This document shows, piece after piece, positions 1-11,260 of a stretch of 64,000 bases of DNA (positions within the stretch are counted from its first letter, which is position 1; each line of letters starts with the position of its first letter). The stretch spans positions 372,001 through 436,000 of the forward strand of contig CALSFV010000043.1 of NCBI GenBank assembly GCA_943737045.1, written 5' to 3'. The notes under the pieces were generated by a model, which was not told the origin of the DNA, did not search any database, and worked only from the letters and a program-made list of their open reading frames with translations. This DNA comes from Parapristionchus giblindavisi. Taxonomy: Eukaryota; Nematoda; Chromadorea; Rhabditida; Diplogasteridae. The position numbers were made by a program, and so were the translations under genes.

Positions 1-3
1 CAG

Positions 4-2741
4 ATATGGTCTGAAGAGTGACGATCTCTCGGTTGCTCTTCTCGTCATCGCTCTCTATCCCATCAGCTGTGCCCATGTCGCCGATAACAAGTACGGTAGT
101 TTACGGTAGTCGTTAACACCGGGGTGGGTTACTGTAGTCGAGTATCTAAGTGATGCTATGGTCCAAATGGAAGATATCTTGCAGCTTCGTTTGAACACTT
201 TTGTTCAGCACTCCTCATATTCGGCTGGGTGTGGGTGAATACAACATAATATGCATAATTAATGAGGGAGAAGGAAGATGAACACTGACCCTTCAAATAC
301 GTGTGGGTATCTAGATTTTGGGTAAAAAACGCGTGTGGGTAACCCGATTTTGAGATAAAAAAACGCATGTGGGCACCCCAAAATGGTGAAAATTTCAAGA
401 AACTCGTCAATTTATGGTCCAATTTTGCGGGTGGGTAACCATGAAAGGCAAATTTTTGCGGGTGGGTCCATCCCATGGAATAACCATAAACCATGTCTGA
501 AGATGAATTGCTTCATCAGTCATGACTGCGAACAAATATATAAAAGAAAAGCTAAGGAGACTATAAGCAAAACAAACTTGGTCTGATGTTTCGGTCGTCG
601 TTTCTTTGTTTCTAATGTGAATAATATGCACGCATGATAGGATGTACCTTCAACCGCTCCGCTTCCTCTGGTCCCTGTGCCTCGAACCTCGTCTACTGTA
701 TACCGTATCCGCCCTGTCTGCTGAGCCAACGGCCGAATCGATTCGATATGAATGGGCAGATGACGTCATGATTGGTCCGATCGAGCGAAGATCAAATGAC
801 TTCACGGTTGGTCTTTGATCTCTTGATCTTTGATCTCTTGATCTTTTGCTCTTTCCAGGTACCCGTAGTGATCCCGCCTCTGAGCATGCTCTCATCGGTG
901 ACCATCGGTGGCGACGCTGTGGATAGTATTACGGTAGGTCTTGCCTCAAGATCAAAGATCAACTTACCGTACACCACCCATATTTCAGTTCAATCTTCGT
1001 TGTGACCATGATCGACAGGAGTTGGAGAAGATTATGCGAGTGCAGTTTGGACGAATTGCGCATAGGGCTGGTGAAGGGTGAGAGGATTCACATATATTTC
1101 TAAAGTTAAAATTGATATAATAACTTAATCAATGAACTTCGCTATGTAAATCTTAGTTTACTGAACCTATAGTCATTCAGGGAATTCCATTTAAAAAATT
1201 TAACAGTAGAGATTCACTATCTAGATCTTATGGTCGAAACAGTGTACACAAAATATTATTGAATACATTTGCATGATTTCTAAAATTCACTATTTGCCCT
1301 TTTAAATTTATTGATTCGATGATTGAGATACCGTAATCTTGTGTATTTCCAGTCAGGATTCTTTATTCGAGAAGTCACTCATCGAGTGTCAAGCGAGTGA
1401 TGAGCATGATATGAAGAAGTGGGATAGCGATCAAATGGCTAACTTGGAGGTTGATATGAAGAAGGTCGGTTTGTAGTTTGAACTTTTATCTTTCATCTGT
1501 GATCTCTGTCTAATTTTATAGTGTTTTCAGTGATATTTTGATTTTACATTTACTTTTGATTTCTGTGGTATCTTAAATTTACCCATTTTTGTAGTTTGAA
1601 CTCTGATCTGAGCTCTCTCTTTAGTTTGATCTTTGAACTCTTGTAGTTGTCTTCAATCATGGCCAGCCTGCAGCCTCCCACGAATGATCCCCTCTATCAA
1701 TTGGGAGAGGGCGCGGCGTCCATCGCCAAGGACACTACAGTAACCGACTTTAGAAGGTACGGTAGTACTTGAAACTTTGAAAAAGTCAATACCTTATGAC
1801 TCCAGATATACTTGCTACCAATAACAAGATTGCATCGAGAGTTTAATGAACATGGAAATAAACAGTCGATAATAAATCATGAAAAAAATTCTAATTGTAG
1901 AACGGCGCATCGTTGGTGTGTAGAGAGAGGAACGATGGATGTTGAAATGATGGTCATGTCGTTGTTCAAGGTATATATTTATTATTATCATTAATTATTT
2001 AAATAATTTTTTCTCAATTTATCGTTGTATGGAATTTGTTGTGGTTCAACAGCAAAAATTCAGATCAGTTCTAATAGGACGTGATCACTTATTCTGTCGA
2101 ATATTGATTTATTGACTGATTGATTGATTGATTGATTGTTTTATCGTTCAGCGTCTGATGTGTGAAGACCTCGCAGAGTGTGCGATAGCGTACAACGAGG
2201 CGTCGATGCTGTGTAGAGTGTTGGAGGGACGGACGGAGAGCAAGGTACTAGGGGGGGGGGCTAATCTATAAAGTTACAGTATGGTCCTTTCGTTACAAAT
2301 AAGTGTACCCAAGAAACTTCAAATTATCAAATCATTAAAAGGTTGATTGACCATCACAATTGTAAATGAGTGTATAGTATGTTGTTTAATAATGGAGTGA
2401 AACCTGTACTTGACGGGTTGTTAAGAAGTTGTCTGGAATTGACTACGATCTCTCTATTTCACACACTTTTTCGTTGTATCCTGACGAGTGATTGACAATT
2501 GACACAATACAAAATTCAATCAATAATCAATCGATATTTTAGTTGATAGATCAACGACTCGTCACTCTTATCGATGAATTCATGACTAGAAAAGGTACCG
2601 TAGTCTATTATTGATTAATTAATTGAATATTGATTTTTGCTCGTTACAGTATCCGAATCTCGTCCACAACAATTGGCTCCTCGTAATTATCGATTGAGAT
2701 GCAAAGATGTTATCGATCCTGCTATATTCTCTATTTTGTAA
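4..2741 (+). CDS. mat-2: APC1 (anaphase-promoting complex subunit 1), 3' end, copy 1
   Basis: APC1 is the largest scaffold subunit of the APC/C ubiquitin ligase, which drives anaphase and mitotic exit. Ten exons are visible: 4-90, 641-806, 859-933, 989-1077, 1353-1464, 1647-1756 (or from 1674), 1901-1970, 2152-2244, 2543-2594, 2650-2741. All junction phases agree, and the frame runs to TAA at 2739-2741. Recognisable family words are RYGLKSDDLSVALLVIALYP (end of the PC-repeat region), then YLQPLRFLWSLCLEPRLL, matching the APC1 'HLQALRHLYVLAAEPRLL' block. The C-terminus ends in KDVIDPAIFSIL. The gene is cut by the window edge, so its 5' part, probably complete, lies to the left. The donor after 806 reads GTTGGT where copy 2 has the stronger GTGAGT. 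I see no sign of decay in this copy. Confidence 0.85.
290..490. repeat. GTGGGT-rich intronic repeat element
   Basis: This stretch of the first visible APC1 intron carries about five spaced copies of a CG(N)GTGGGT(A) motif separated by AT-rich spacers. It is present in copy 2 at about 42,530-42,735, so it predates the duplication. It accounts for several short ORFs on both strands, which I do not consider genes. Confidence 0.45.
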
Positions 2742-4685
2742 ATGATTGTAGTAATAATAATTGCTAAATATTTTTCTCGTTTATCATATGTAAGTCTACG
2801 CGTATCTTGTTCTTCTTGTTTTATCCTTTCTCTTTTATCATTTTCTTGTCTTTTGTAAAAGAAATGTAAAAGTAATAATTATTCAACCCGAAGAGCTTGT
2901 GTTTTGTGCTAATTTTATCCGGTCTCATTGTCGTCAATTCATCCTTTTTTGTTTCCTATGTTTTTTTTGTTAAATAAGGATAAATATGTGACAATGGTAT
3001 GTCAGAAATTTTTTGCATTCTTTTATAGACGAGCTGGGGTTCCATACAAGGGGCACTTTTATCTTGAATAATCCTTCGTTTATTTTCTTCTGATCAGCTA
3101 TTCATATGATCATTTTCGAATACATAGAGTGAATCATGAAACAAGATAAAAAACAATGATTAAAGATAACCAATGAAGTCCTCGTTCAAGACTTCGGCAG
3201 CGTTTGCATGATGGAAGACATGCCACTCCTGACATGCCCTTACAATTAGTCTTCTAGGCCATAAAGTTATCAACCTATTGGGTTTCATACCGATCGGTCT
3301 ATGATATGCAGAGAATACTGTAATAATGGGTAACTGATTCAGAAGGAAATGAGTAATTATTTCATGGCAAGTTAGTACTCAGCCCCACCCACTTTCGTTT
3401 CCCTCGAGGCGTGGACACTAGTGTTTACTCTTCTCACTCTCACTCCTTTGTTTGCTATGCCACTTCACAATATGTTTCATATAGGGCATAGGATTACTTA
3501 ATTCGATTACTTCCACTTATCGATTGATTACTAATTATTGATTAATCATCAGATGCTCACACCCTTGTTCCATTTCTCATATGAATCAAAGAATCGCGGG
3601 GCTGATATGGGGAGATAACGGTGTCTCTCACACTATTTATCATTCTTTTCTCTATTACACTCACGTATCACTGTTCTATTACGGGTTTTCTCGTGTTATC
3701 GTCAACTTTTGGTGGCGAGTACTCTCTGTAAAGTTAATTAGGTCGATCGATAATTGTTCAAAAGAGAGTGCGCGAAACTAATTGGAACCACTCAGCCTTG
3801 ACCATTCTCGAACCTTTCATTGTCCACGGGAATACTAACATAGAAGAGAGTTTCCAATTGTAGAGGTGTAATCCTTTAATGCCCAAACCATTTTAATTCT
3901 ACACAACGCTCTGGTAATGCTCTCTCGTACACAAGGAAAGCGAGAGAGTGTTCCCGGAGCGGAGAGTTTAAACTTAGCTAGTTGTGTTCCTTTCAAGGTT
4001 TAGTGTGTAGTCTGTTGAGGTTTGAACTGTTCAAAAGTCTATCGTTCGACAACACTCAAGTTTCTTATTTCTCGTTGCTTTTTGTTGGCGTGGACCATTC
4101 GCAAACAAATGAGTTTCATTTCTCCTATTCGTCGGTCATCGTGCTATATCTTGATATATCTGCGTATACCACGAAGTAGAATACACAAAATGGATGTTAA
4201 TGAATCGTATAGATCTGATATAATGTTTGCCGCGGATGAGATTTCCTTCCCTCAACTCTTACTAAAGTGTTATTCTGTTTACTGTCTCAGCAAACACCAT
4301 CAAACTCCTCATAACGTTTCGAGAGCGGTCATGGAGTGACAGAGAAACGAGGTAGAGCGAAGAAGAGAGAGAAAGTAAGTCCACTGCGTTTGTCCAATAC
4401 TAGAAGAGCTCTCATTAAAATCTTGGCATAATTCCTAAAAAGCGTTTGGCTTCATAGTGTCTGCGAGAGAGTTTATTTTACTATTTTGGGGGAGCCTTTG
4501 AATCGAATGAACCCCGAGGGATTTTTAGGCATAGAGATATCGTGTTTGAAACGAATAGACTGCAGGAATACATTATATAAGCTTCTATATTTCGCATATA
4601 TCCATTTGTTACCTCTGTCTTTATCGTGAGCGGTCATCTCTGTTCGTTTATCTCTCTTAATCAATCGATAATCGATAAACCCAGA
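2742..4685. other. intergenic region between APC1 and the C1GALT-like gene
   Basis: About 1.9 kb without a supported gene. It contains a dispersed repeat at about 3,035-3,262 (related sequence at 29,375-29,612, 31,965-32,008 and 45,470-45,690), a CTCTCGC palindrome at about 3,901-3,996, and part of an 'AGAGCGGTCATGG...GAGAAACG' element near 4,318-4,420. ORFs such as 3581-3781 and 4022-4339 are kept in copy 2 but show no splice structure, family motif or coding signature. The promoter of the downstream + gene must lie here, but I cannot point to a motif. Confidence 0.5.
3901..3996. repeat. CTCTCGC palindromic MITE
   Basis: Hairpin-forming element with arms ACACAACGCTCTGGTAATGCTCTCTCG and its imperfect reverse complement, followed by GTGTTCCTTTCAAGG. 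It belongs to a family recurring at 6,196, 7,553, 9,460, 12,406, 28,463, 32,995 and 41,992. The shared core is CTCTCGCTTTCTTTG...GCGAGAGAG and the ends are GGCACACCC-like. The copy-2 equivalent is about 46,336-46,432. Confidence 0.6.
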
Positions 4686-7600
4686 ATGAGCGAAAACAAA
4701 ACCGTGAAGGACGCGTCCTACTCCCCTCTGCCTGACCAAGATTCGTCCCTTCTGTCGCCTCCGCGAACCGAAAGATCTGCCACTTCAACGTCGAAGAAGA
4801 AACCGCCCAATGTGACTTTTTTTTTTCGCTCATTTCCCAGGCTCCGCCCCTTTTTAATTTTTTTCCGTTAAATTTCACATATTTTCAGCCGATGCGGAAC
4901 AAGAAACGGGCAGTGGCCATCTGCGCTTTCATCATTCTCGCCCTCACTGTATGGGCGAGTTTCGCCGCGTATCAGGTCATCAAACATTTGTGAGTGTTTT
5001 CCCCATCATTCTCCATACATTTGCATACCCTTATAATCCGTGGATCGAGCAACTCTTTCATTACAATTTAAGCGAAAAATAACGACTTTTCTAAATCTAC
5101 CCACTATGTATTATAGAGAAAGAGGCAAAAAGGAAGACTAAAAATGGGTTATGTTAGAGTTTTATATGGAAAAATATATATAAAAATTCCTATGACGACG
5201 CCTCCGCCCGTTTTCATCTCTGATTTTTGTTAATTCACAGGGTCCAAGGCCCCGACGTCCCTGAGAGACCGGAGCGGAAGGGCGGCATGGTTGATATAGA
5301 GAGGTTCGCTTTCATGATTAAGTTTTCGAAACAAAAAAATGTTTACATGCTATGCAATGGATTACTGTAGATGGAAAGTACTGTATTTATCGATCGATTT
5401 TAGATCAGCCGAGGTACCATTTGAGGAAATGAAATGGGTGGAAGGAGGTGAATGGAATGATGAGGGAGAAGGAAATGGAACAAGACAAAAGAGGGGCGAA
5501 GGATTGATCTGTTTCATGCGAGCCACTGAAAGGAGGAAGAAGCAGGTTTGATCTTTGATCTTTGATCTCTAGGTCTTGGTGTTTTGAAATTTCTGACAAA
5601 ATTGAACTATAGTTATATGACGAACTTATTAAGTAATCAAAAAGGAATTTATGAGTCATTCTTGATCTTTGGCCTTCCTAGGTCTCCTCGTCCTACAATA
5701 GTTGGATGAGAGAGTGCAACTTCAGTATGCTCATCTCAACATCGACAATTCCTTCTTCACTGGTGAGTCATGATTATGAATTGGCTGGGGAAGATAAGGA
5801 CTTTTCTCTTTCGAAATTGCACAAGCTATTTCGCCATGGACGTGTTAGGCCTCGTACCACGCCATTCCAAGCCTTTTATGAATGTTCATTCCGTAATCGT
5901 TGAAATACTTAATACTTACTTTGGTATAAGAAGACTAGAATGAACTAATTCGACATAAGATGAACTAATCAATGCAATTTCAGGTACAGTATCCTCATAT
6001 ATCGATTGAAGAACGAGATCTCGAGCGTTGTATTGATCGCCTGGTCTTTTATGTGGCTGACACGAGGCTGGACGAAGCACAGTGGATGTACTTGGTTAGA
6101 AACAAATTAGTTTGTTATCTATTATATGTTAGTTGCGATTCTTTTCGAGAGATCGTCAGATAAAGACTGGCATAGGCTACTTGTTAGAGGCTATTAAAGA
6201 CACACCCGAGCTAAATTGTAAATCTCCGCTCTGGCCATACTCTCACTTTCTTTGTCTGCGAGAGAGCGAGGCCAGAGCGGAGCGTCAAATTGGCTCAGGG
6301 TTGAATTCGTCATCTAAAGTTTATGAAAGATCAAAGATCAACTTTATCTAACCTCATCGTCATGTCCAGGCTGACGACGAATCGTTCGTGCTCGTCAACA
6401 ATCTCAAAATGTGGCTGGATCGATCATATGATATGACCCAACCAATTTTTATCGATTTATCGGTGAGTGATCTGTGCCTCCATCAATGAATTTAAATTTA
6501 AACCATTCATTCCATGCCAATCAATATTTCATTCTCCATTTGGAATCAATGAATAATTTGTTAAATTGAAAAAAAACACTATCTACAGTTTCCAAATGTA
6601 TTGAGTATTGTGAGAGCGGAGAGAATCAAAAAATTTCTGTTATATGCTTGTGTGATATCACTGGCCTAGCAGTTATCTCCCACAGGACTTTGTGTGACTT
6701 GAATAACGGGATTTACCGTGACATTTTATATCCTTATCATTCGTATTATTTTCAGATATCTCGCACGCGCCCATCATTTATTGCTAACGCACGAGCATTG
6801 AGTTAAGAACTTTCCCTTATTTATTTATTTATTTTATTTTGTTTCTTTCTTTACTCTTTATTTTATATATTCATGAACACATTACTGACAGATGGAAAGA
6901 GATTATATTGTACTTATTCCAAGCTTATTTCTCATGGATGGAATCCTAAATAGCGCTGTATCTCGTGGAAACTGATTAATCGATTATCGATCAATTACTA
7001 AATTTCAGGCTTCTTCGCGAGCTAAACGTGACCACGTGCGAGAGCCAAAGAAGTCAATCTCTAGCGCAGTATGATATTTTGATCGATAATCAATCAATAA
7101 AATCTATAATAATCAATATGTAATTCTCCTATTTTTCCATTTCCAATCTTGAGACATTCCACCCTCCCCTTTCCATTCTCAAATAAATTCTTTCTCACTC
7201 GTCATAGTTATACGTCTAGTTTCGTGCAAACGATAGAATATAAATATACAATTAATTCAGGATAATCAAGGATTCTAGCAACGCGCTGACTCTTCCTGTA
7301 GATCAGAACAGCCGACCTATCATAGTGGATATGGCTGACTTGGTACGATATTAATTTTTCCAATCGATAATCAATAAATTATTGATTATAACGTGATTTA
7401 TTGCAGAGAAAATACGATGGATTCGAGGAGGGCGCACTATATGATCAGGTTTGTCATTTTGCTTATCTTGTTGTACTAATCTTTCCATCGATATTGCTTT
7501 ATATAATTCTCACTACGTAGACCATAACTGTAAATGTTATGGAATTTTGTGTTAAAGACTCACAACGAGCTAATTTGAAACGCTCCGCTCTGGCCATGCT

Positions 7601-7778
7601 CTCTCGCTTTCTTGGTTTACGAGAGTGTGCTGCAAGAATGGAGAGTAAAGTTAGCTCGGTTGTGCCTTTAAATCCATTTTCAATATTGCAGCTCTTCTCT
7701 CCGTCTCTATCAATCATCCGAAGTGTGTCAGCTAACGAAATGTACCTGCTGAAGTATCTGACGACAAACCGACAATAG
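4686..7778 (+). CDS. C1GALT-like type II membrane beta-1,3-galactosyltransferase, copy 1
   Basis: Likely a Golgi glycosyltransferase of the core-1 synthase family (adds Gal to O-linked GalNAc). Exons: 4686-4811, 4889-4989, 5241-5303, 5404-5545, 5682-5762, 5984-6094, 6370-6462, 6756-6801, 7009-7068, 7261-7342, 7407-7448, 7692-7778. The start MSENKTVKDASY follows the upstream stops. A 42-residue cytoplasmic head is followed by a membrane anchor (AVAICAFIILALTVWASF). The lumenal part has GLICFMRATERRKKQ (the LCF-motif region), the metal-binding stretch ADDESFVLVNNLKMWL (family ADDDTYVxxxNL; here DDE) and the C-terminal SANEMYLLKYL, as in the family's FHYVxxxxMYxLEYL. All junction phases agree except exon 8 to exon 9, which is out by one base in both copies. 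Total about 344 codons, close to family length. An enzyme with a divergent acceptor is possible. Confidence 0.72.
6196..6304. repeat. CTCTCGC palindromic MITE in intron 6 of the C1GALT-like gene
   Basis: Palindrome beginning GACACACCCGAGCTAAATTG, with a CTCCGCTCTGGCC arm, a CTCACTTTCTTTGTCTGCGAG turn and the returning arm GGCCAGAGCGGAG...TGGCTCAGGG. It sits wholly inside the intron 6095-6369. Copy 2 carries it at about 49,003-49,111. Confidence 0.65.
7553..7671. repeat. CTCTCGC palindromic MITE in the last intron of the C1GALT-like gene
   Basis: Same family, arms CTCCGCTCTGGCCATGCTCTCTCGC and GAGAGTGTGCTGCAAGAATGGAG, ending GTTAGCTCGGTTGTGCCTTTAAA. The MITE end lies 20 bp upstream of the last 3' splice site (7691). 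Copy 2: about 50,379-50,497. Confidence 0.6.
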
Positions 7779-8275
7779 CCCTTCGCCCTAATAGCCGCCT
7801 TAACAGGAGTCGATACAAGATCAAAGATCAATCAACACATCTTTCATGCCTTCTTCACAACGTAATGCTATAGTGCTATCATACTACGGACATATAGTGT
7901 GTAATAAAAATAAACTAAGTCTCAGTTTAAGATGAATCGATACTATAAAGTTCTGACTAAGTCATAAATTTAGAGCAATTAGTCATGTTGTAAGTATTGC
8001 TAGGATGAATGAATGATTGCTAGTTCTCTTTATTTGCATTTTTATGAGATTATACTAGTTTTTACCAATTTTGTTTGCGGCTGTGTATCTTATTGTATAT
8101 TTGTACGAGTACCTTGTTTCCTTGTTTAACGATCTCGAAATTAAAATATTTTATAAAATGTATTTTGCATAAAAATATTTTATCTAGATTCTGTACTCAG
8201 ACAATAAACACACAAAAGTAAATACAACTATATCAATAATGTCTGGAGAAAGTGAATAGGATCATGGAATTCGCA
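7779..8275. other. AT-rich intergenic sequence
   Basis: No gene seen. It holds a GATCAAAGATCAA motif at about 7,818 and otherwise unstructured AT-rich DNA. It probably contains the 3' untranslated region of the C1GALT-like gene. Confidence 0.5.
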
Positions 8276-9018
8276 AAATTTTTTGCAGGATTATTATAGT
8301 AAATAGCGTGCAAAAAGTAACTTACTTTTTTGTTATTTCATTACTACAAAAACTGCAGAATCCCCTCCTTGACATGGGTTCCCAGGGTTACCCGGGGTGT
8401 CCCCTCTGTTCCCTCGATGTTTTGCGCAGCGAATAATGAAAACGATTGGAACTTTTTAAATTAACCTGTGAAAAAATATGGATATTGACCGTATAAAATA
8501 CACTTGTTTATTTGGTACGAGAGTAACCAACCACTGCCACAATGAATTTCTATGTTTAGAGAGAGAGAGAGCACCGAGGAAGGAAAGGAGGAAAGAGTGG
8601 GGAGTTAATCGATAGTTCTTCCTCTGTTTAGCAGCAGTATCAATGCAATTATGCAAGTACATTTTATACGGACAATAATTTTAATTTCTATCAATTTTTG
8701 ACAAAAGCTGCGCGAAAATTTTGAAGAATCACCAATTGTACTTCGAAGTGACTTTTTACATCATGTCTTTTCATTAGCACAATTTAGTTGACAGGCAATT
8801 AAAAATTCCAATCTTTTCGTGATTAATTCGGATAAACGCAAACAGTTTGAAAAGCTGATATTCATTAGTCATAGCGTAAAAAATCGAAGAGGCAGAGGGG
8901 ACACCCGGGGATCCCATGTCAAGGAGGGGATTCTGCTGAACTGTATATAGCGAAAAAGTATGAAAAAAGTAAGTATTTTTGCGCGCTACTTACTATAATA
9001 TTACCCTGCAAAAAAAAG
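8276..9018. mobile_element. Fold-back DNA element with about 150-bp inverted ends and a nested MITE
   Basis: The left end (TTTTGCAGGATTATTATAGT... then GAATCCCCTCCTTGACATGGG...ACCCGGGGTGTCCCC) returns inverted on the right (GGGGACACCCGGGGATCCCATG...GGAGGGGATTC...ATAATATTACCCTGCAAAA). The interior has no coding capacity, and a second element lies inside at 8,487-8,673. The copy-2 counterpart is 51,147-51,930. It looks like a non-autonomous element of unknown superfamily. Confidence 0.6.
8487..8673. repeat. Nested MITE with CCGTATAAAATAC/GTACATTTTATACGG ends
   Basis: Short terminal inverted repeats (GACCGTATAAAATACACTTG and GCAAGTACATTTTATACGG) flank a purine-rich GAGAGAG/GGAAGGAAAGGAGG core. 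A relative in the opposite orientation is at 21,299-21,507, and an isolated end is at about 16,343. In copy 2 (about 51,367-51,576) the core is longer by a GAGAG-rich segment. Confidence 0.55.
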
Positions 9019-9092
9019 AGTTGATTAGTCCAAGATATTTTTAAAAGATTTTTTGTAAATATAATTTTTAAATTAATGGTGCGATTTGTTTA

Positions 9093-10446
9093 TCATATTT
9101 GTGCGGATTGCGTCACAGCCCTTGGAGGGTCGAGGGGCGTCGGGTTCGAGGCCGATTTGGACGCCGGTTCTTCGAGGGGCGAGACGGTCACAGGCGTGCC
9201 CGGTTTGGATTGGGTGCTGGTCTTGGTCTCTGGAATGTACAAAGTAGGAAGTTTTGGAATCAAGAAGGGTTATTGTCACCCGATTTCATATTAAAGTGTC
9301 TACTATCCGACGTTGACTTACTTATAGAATAGTCTAATGATTTACCTTTAGACTTTGAGATGTTAGGTTTGCTGTTGGTTGAGCTCTTAGGCGCGCCAGC
9401 CGCAGCAGCCGTCTTCTTTCGGAGCTTGCGCTTGTTAACGGTACAGATCACTTTATTGTCCGTTCGGGCCACGCTCTCTCGTAGGAAATTATTTGCGAGA
9501 GAGCGTTACCAGCGCGGAGAGTTCAATTTAACTCGGATGTGTGTTTAATTAATAGTTTGATTTTATGGGTTATTATTGATTTTTCTCACTTTCAGGGATA
9601 ATCTAAAATGCTCCAAGGTAAATGCTGCTCTACCGTACCATAACAAAAAGCAATATGCATCTTACACAGCCTCACAACACACCATACCAACATACCATAC
9701 CACAAACCACATCATACAATATAGCGCGGTCAGCGACGTGTCACATATCTCTTATTTCGTTTTATGAACTGAATAAGCGATCAAAAAATCGGCACTTCTG
9801 TAGAATCCCAGATCGACCCCAAAATGGGGCTGAGCCAGGAAACGGACCAAAGATTATTCGGATAATTATAGTTTAACTCTCCGAATTCCCAAACTAGGGT
9901 GTCCCAGTGCATTATGATTTCCAGAATGTCTTCAAAGTCGTCGAATAATCAACGGCAAGTCCAACTGGGGAGGATACACATCCCCCCTCCATCTGGGCTT
10001 CTGCAATAGTGCCCAAAAATCATGTTAATAACTACGATCCTTGTCTTGTCTGATATCCTTCACAACTTACATTTACTTTTCATCAAACATATCTCAGAAG
10101 TCAACGATCGTGACAATTAACATAATTTTTCATTGCTTATTCAGTTCATAAATGAAAGAGCGACATAGGTGGCACGCCAAGTGTTGCCTTTAGAAATAAC
10201 GATCGAGCGACACCGTACAGTATACCTACAGTGTACATACAGGGTAACTTAAATATGCCTACAGTAAACCTACAATATACCTACAGTATACCTACAGTAT
10301 GCCTACAGCATATCTACAGTATACCTACATTATAGCTTCCTCAACATGTACAGTATACCTTCAGCATCACAAATACTACAAGGGCGACCGTTAGGAGCAC
10401 GACAAGTAGGACAATCGGTATGACTACGTAGAGGACAACGTCATTA
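9093..10446 (-). CDS. Short single-pass membrane protein, partial gene (TM and cytoplasmic tail), copy 1
   Basis: Three - strand exons in consistent phase: 10446-10359 (membrane segment VVIPIVLLVVLLTVALVVFV), 9430-9346 (basic juxtamembrane stretch RKLRKKTAAAAGAPKSS) and 9229-9093 (Thr/Ser/Pro-rich tail starting ETKTSTQSKPG, stop TGA at 9095-9093). It is a paralogue of the larger gene at 11261-14396. Exon sizes and phases match, and the tails share TKTSTQSK and A.GAPK. No ectodomain or signal-peptide exon was found upstream, so the gene is either a fragment or its 5' exons are too divergent to see. Function unknown; the topology suggests a type I surface protein with a cytoplasmic tail on the basic side. 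Confidence 0.5.
9460..9546. repeat. CTCTCGC palindromic MITE, truncated, beside an exon of the small membrane gene
   Basis: GGGCCACGCTCTCTCGTAGG pairs imperfectly with GCGAGAGAGCGTTACCAGCGC. It lies about 30 bp upstream (on -) of the juxtamembrane exon, the same position as the MITE at 12,406 in the paralogue, so the insertion probably predates the split of the two genes. Confidence 0.5.
10166..10167. other. Empty TA target site for the Tc1-like element of copy 2
   Basis: GCGACATAGGTGGC here is uninterrupted. In copy 2 the same sequence reads GCGACA-TA-[element 53289-54458]-TA-GGTGGC, so this is the pre-insertion state. Confidence 0.85.
10202..10345. repeat. CCTACAGTATA minisatellite in an intron
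   Basis: Imperfect 11-bp repeats of the type CCTACAGTATA lie in the intron of the small membrane gene. A closely similar array lies at 12,834-12,905 in the matching intron of the paralogue. Copy 2 (about 54,505-54,655) has a duplicated internal block of about 60 bp. Confidence 0.6.
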
Positions 10447-10581
10447 CTGCAAAAATCTGTTATTCTATCATTTTTAGGCTTGTTTTCTTGCTTGTTTTCT
10501 TTGTACAGCGATACACACAATGGGACAACTTTTCTCGCTTTCAGAAAAAAACGAGCAATCCTTGAGATATTTATCTACTAC

Positions 10582-10839
10582 GGTAATTTTTGTCCGTGGG
10601 GTGCGCCGTGGGCAGAACCATGGTGTGGGACTAGGGCGCACCCCATTGGATTTGACCTCTAAACGGAGTACCCGACGGGATAAATAAAGGGCGTGCACCA
10701 TGGTGTGGAATGAACGGCCCACGGGATAAGGGAAAGGCGTGCCCCACGGAATTTGAGGTCCACCCCCAAATCTCGTGTGGTTCGCCTTCGTCCCACACCA
10801 TGGTGCTGCCCACAGCGCACCCCACGGACAAAAATACCG
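10582..10839. repeat. GC-rich palindromic element, about 260 bp
   Basis: Left arm GGTAATTTTTGTCCGTGGGG...GGGCAG...CCATGGTGTGGGA and right arm TCCCACACCATGGTG...CCCCACGGACAAAAATACC are imperfect inverted copies, with smaller GGTGCACCATGG-type palindromes inside. It is clearly more GC-rich than its surroundings. Copy 2: about 54,912-55,167. ORFs in it are by-products of the palindrome. Confidence 0.6.
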
Positions 10840-11260
10840 GAGTAGGGCTAGACGATTCATATTTACATTTAATATATTCCATTCCAATCACTGCGATATA
10901 TTAATCATAACGAGAGATGGTCGCCGAAGTTTCTGAAAAGGAAGTCTAGCAAAAACGAAAAAAATCTGGAGACAAATGGAGATGAAGAAAATTATGCAAT
11001 TTCTAATTTTGTGCTTTTCAAAGTTAGTTGACATTTTTCGAGAACGGGCATCTTTTATGACGGAATGATTAGTTTGTTGCATTTTATCCTTGTTATCATG
11101 TTTTGTTGCATAGATTGTGTTTAAAACTAAAAATGATAAAGCACAGAAGCTTATTTATCGATTACAATACATAATAGAGGGGTAGAGAAGAGGGGATTGA
11201 TTGATATATAGTCAATCTCCCGTACTCCCTGCTACAGTATCCCTGCTGCAGTATTGGCGA

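Noticed and set aside
3581..4339. Conserved short ORFs upstream of the C1GALT-like gene
   Set aside because: Present in both copies only because the whole region is duplicated. No splice sites, signal peptide, family motif or codon pattern supports them.
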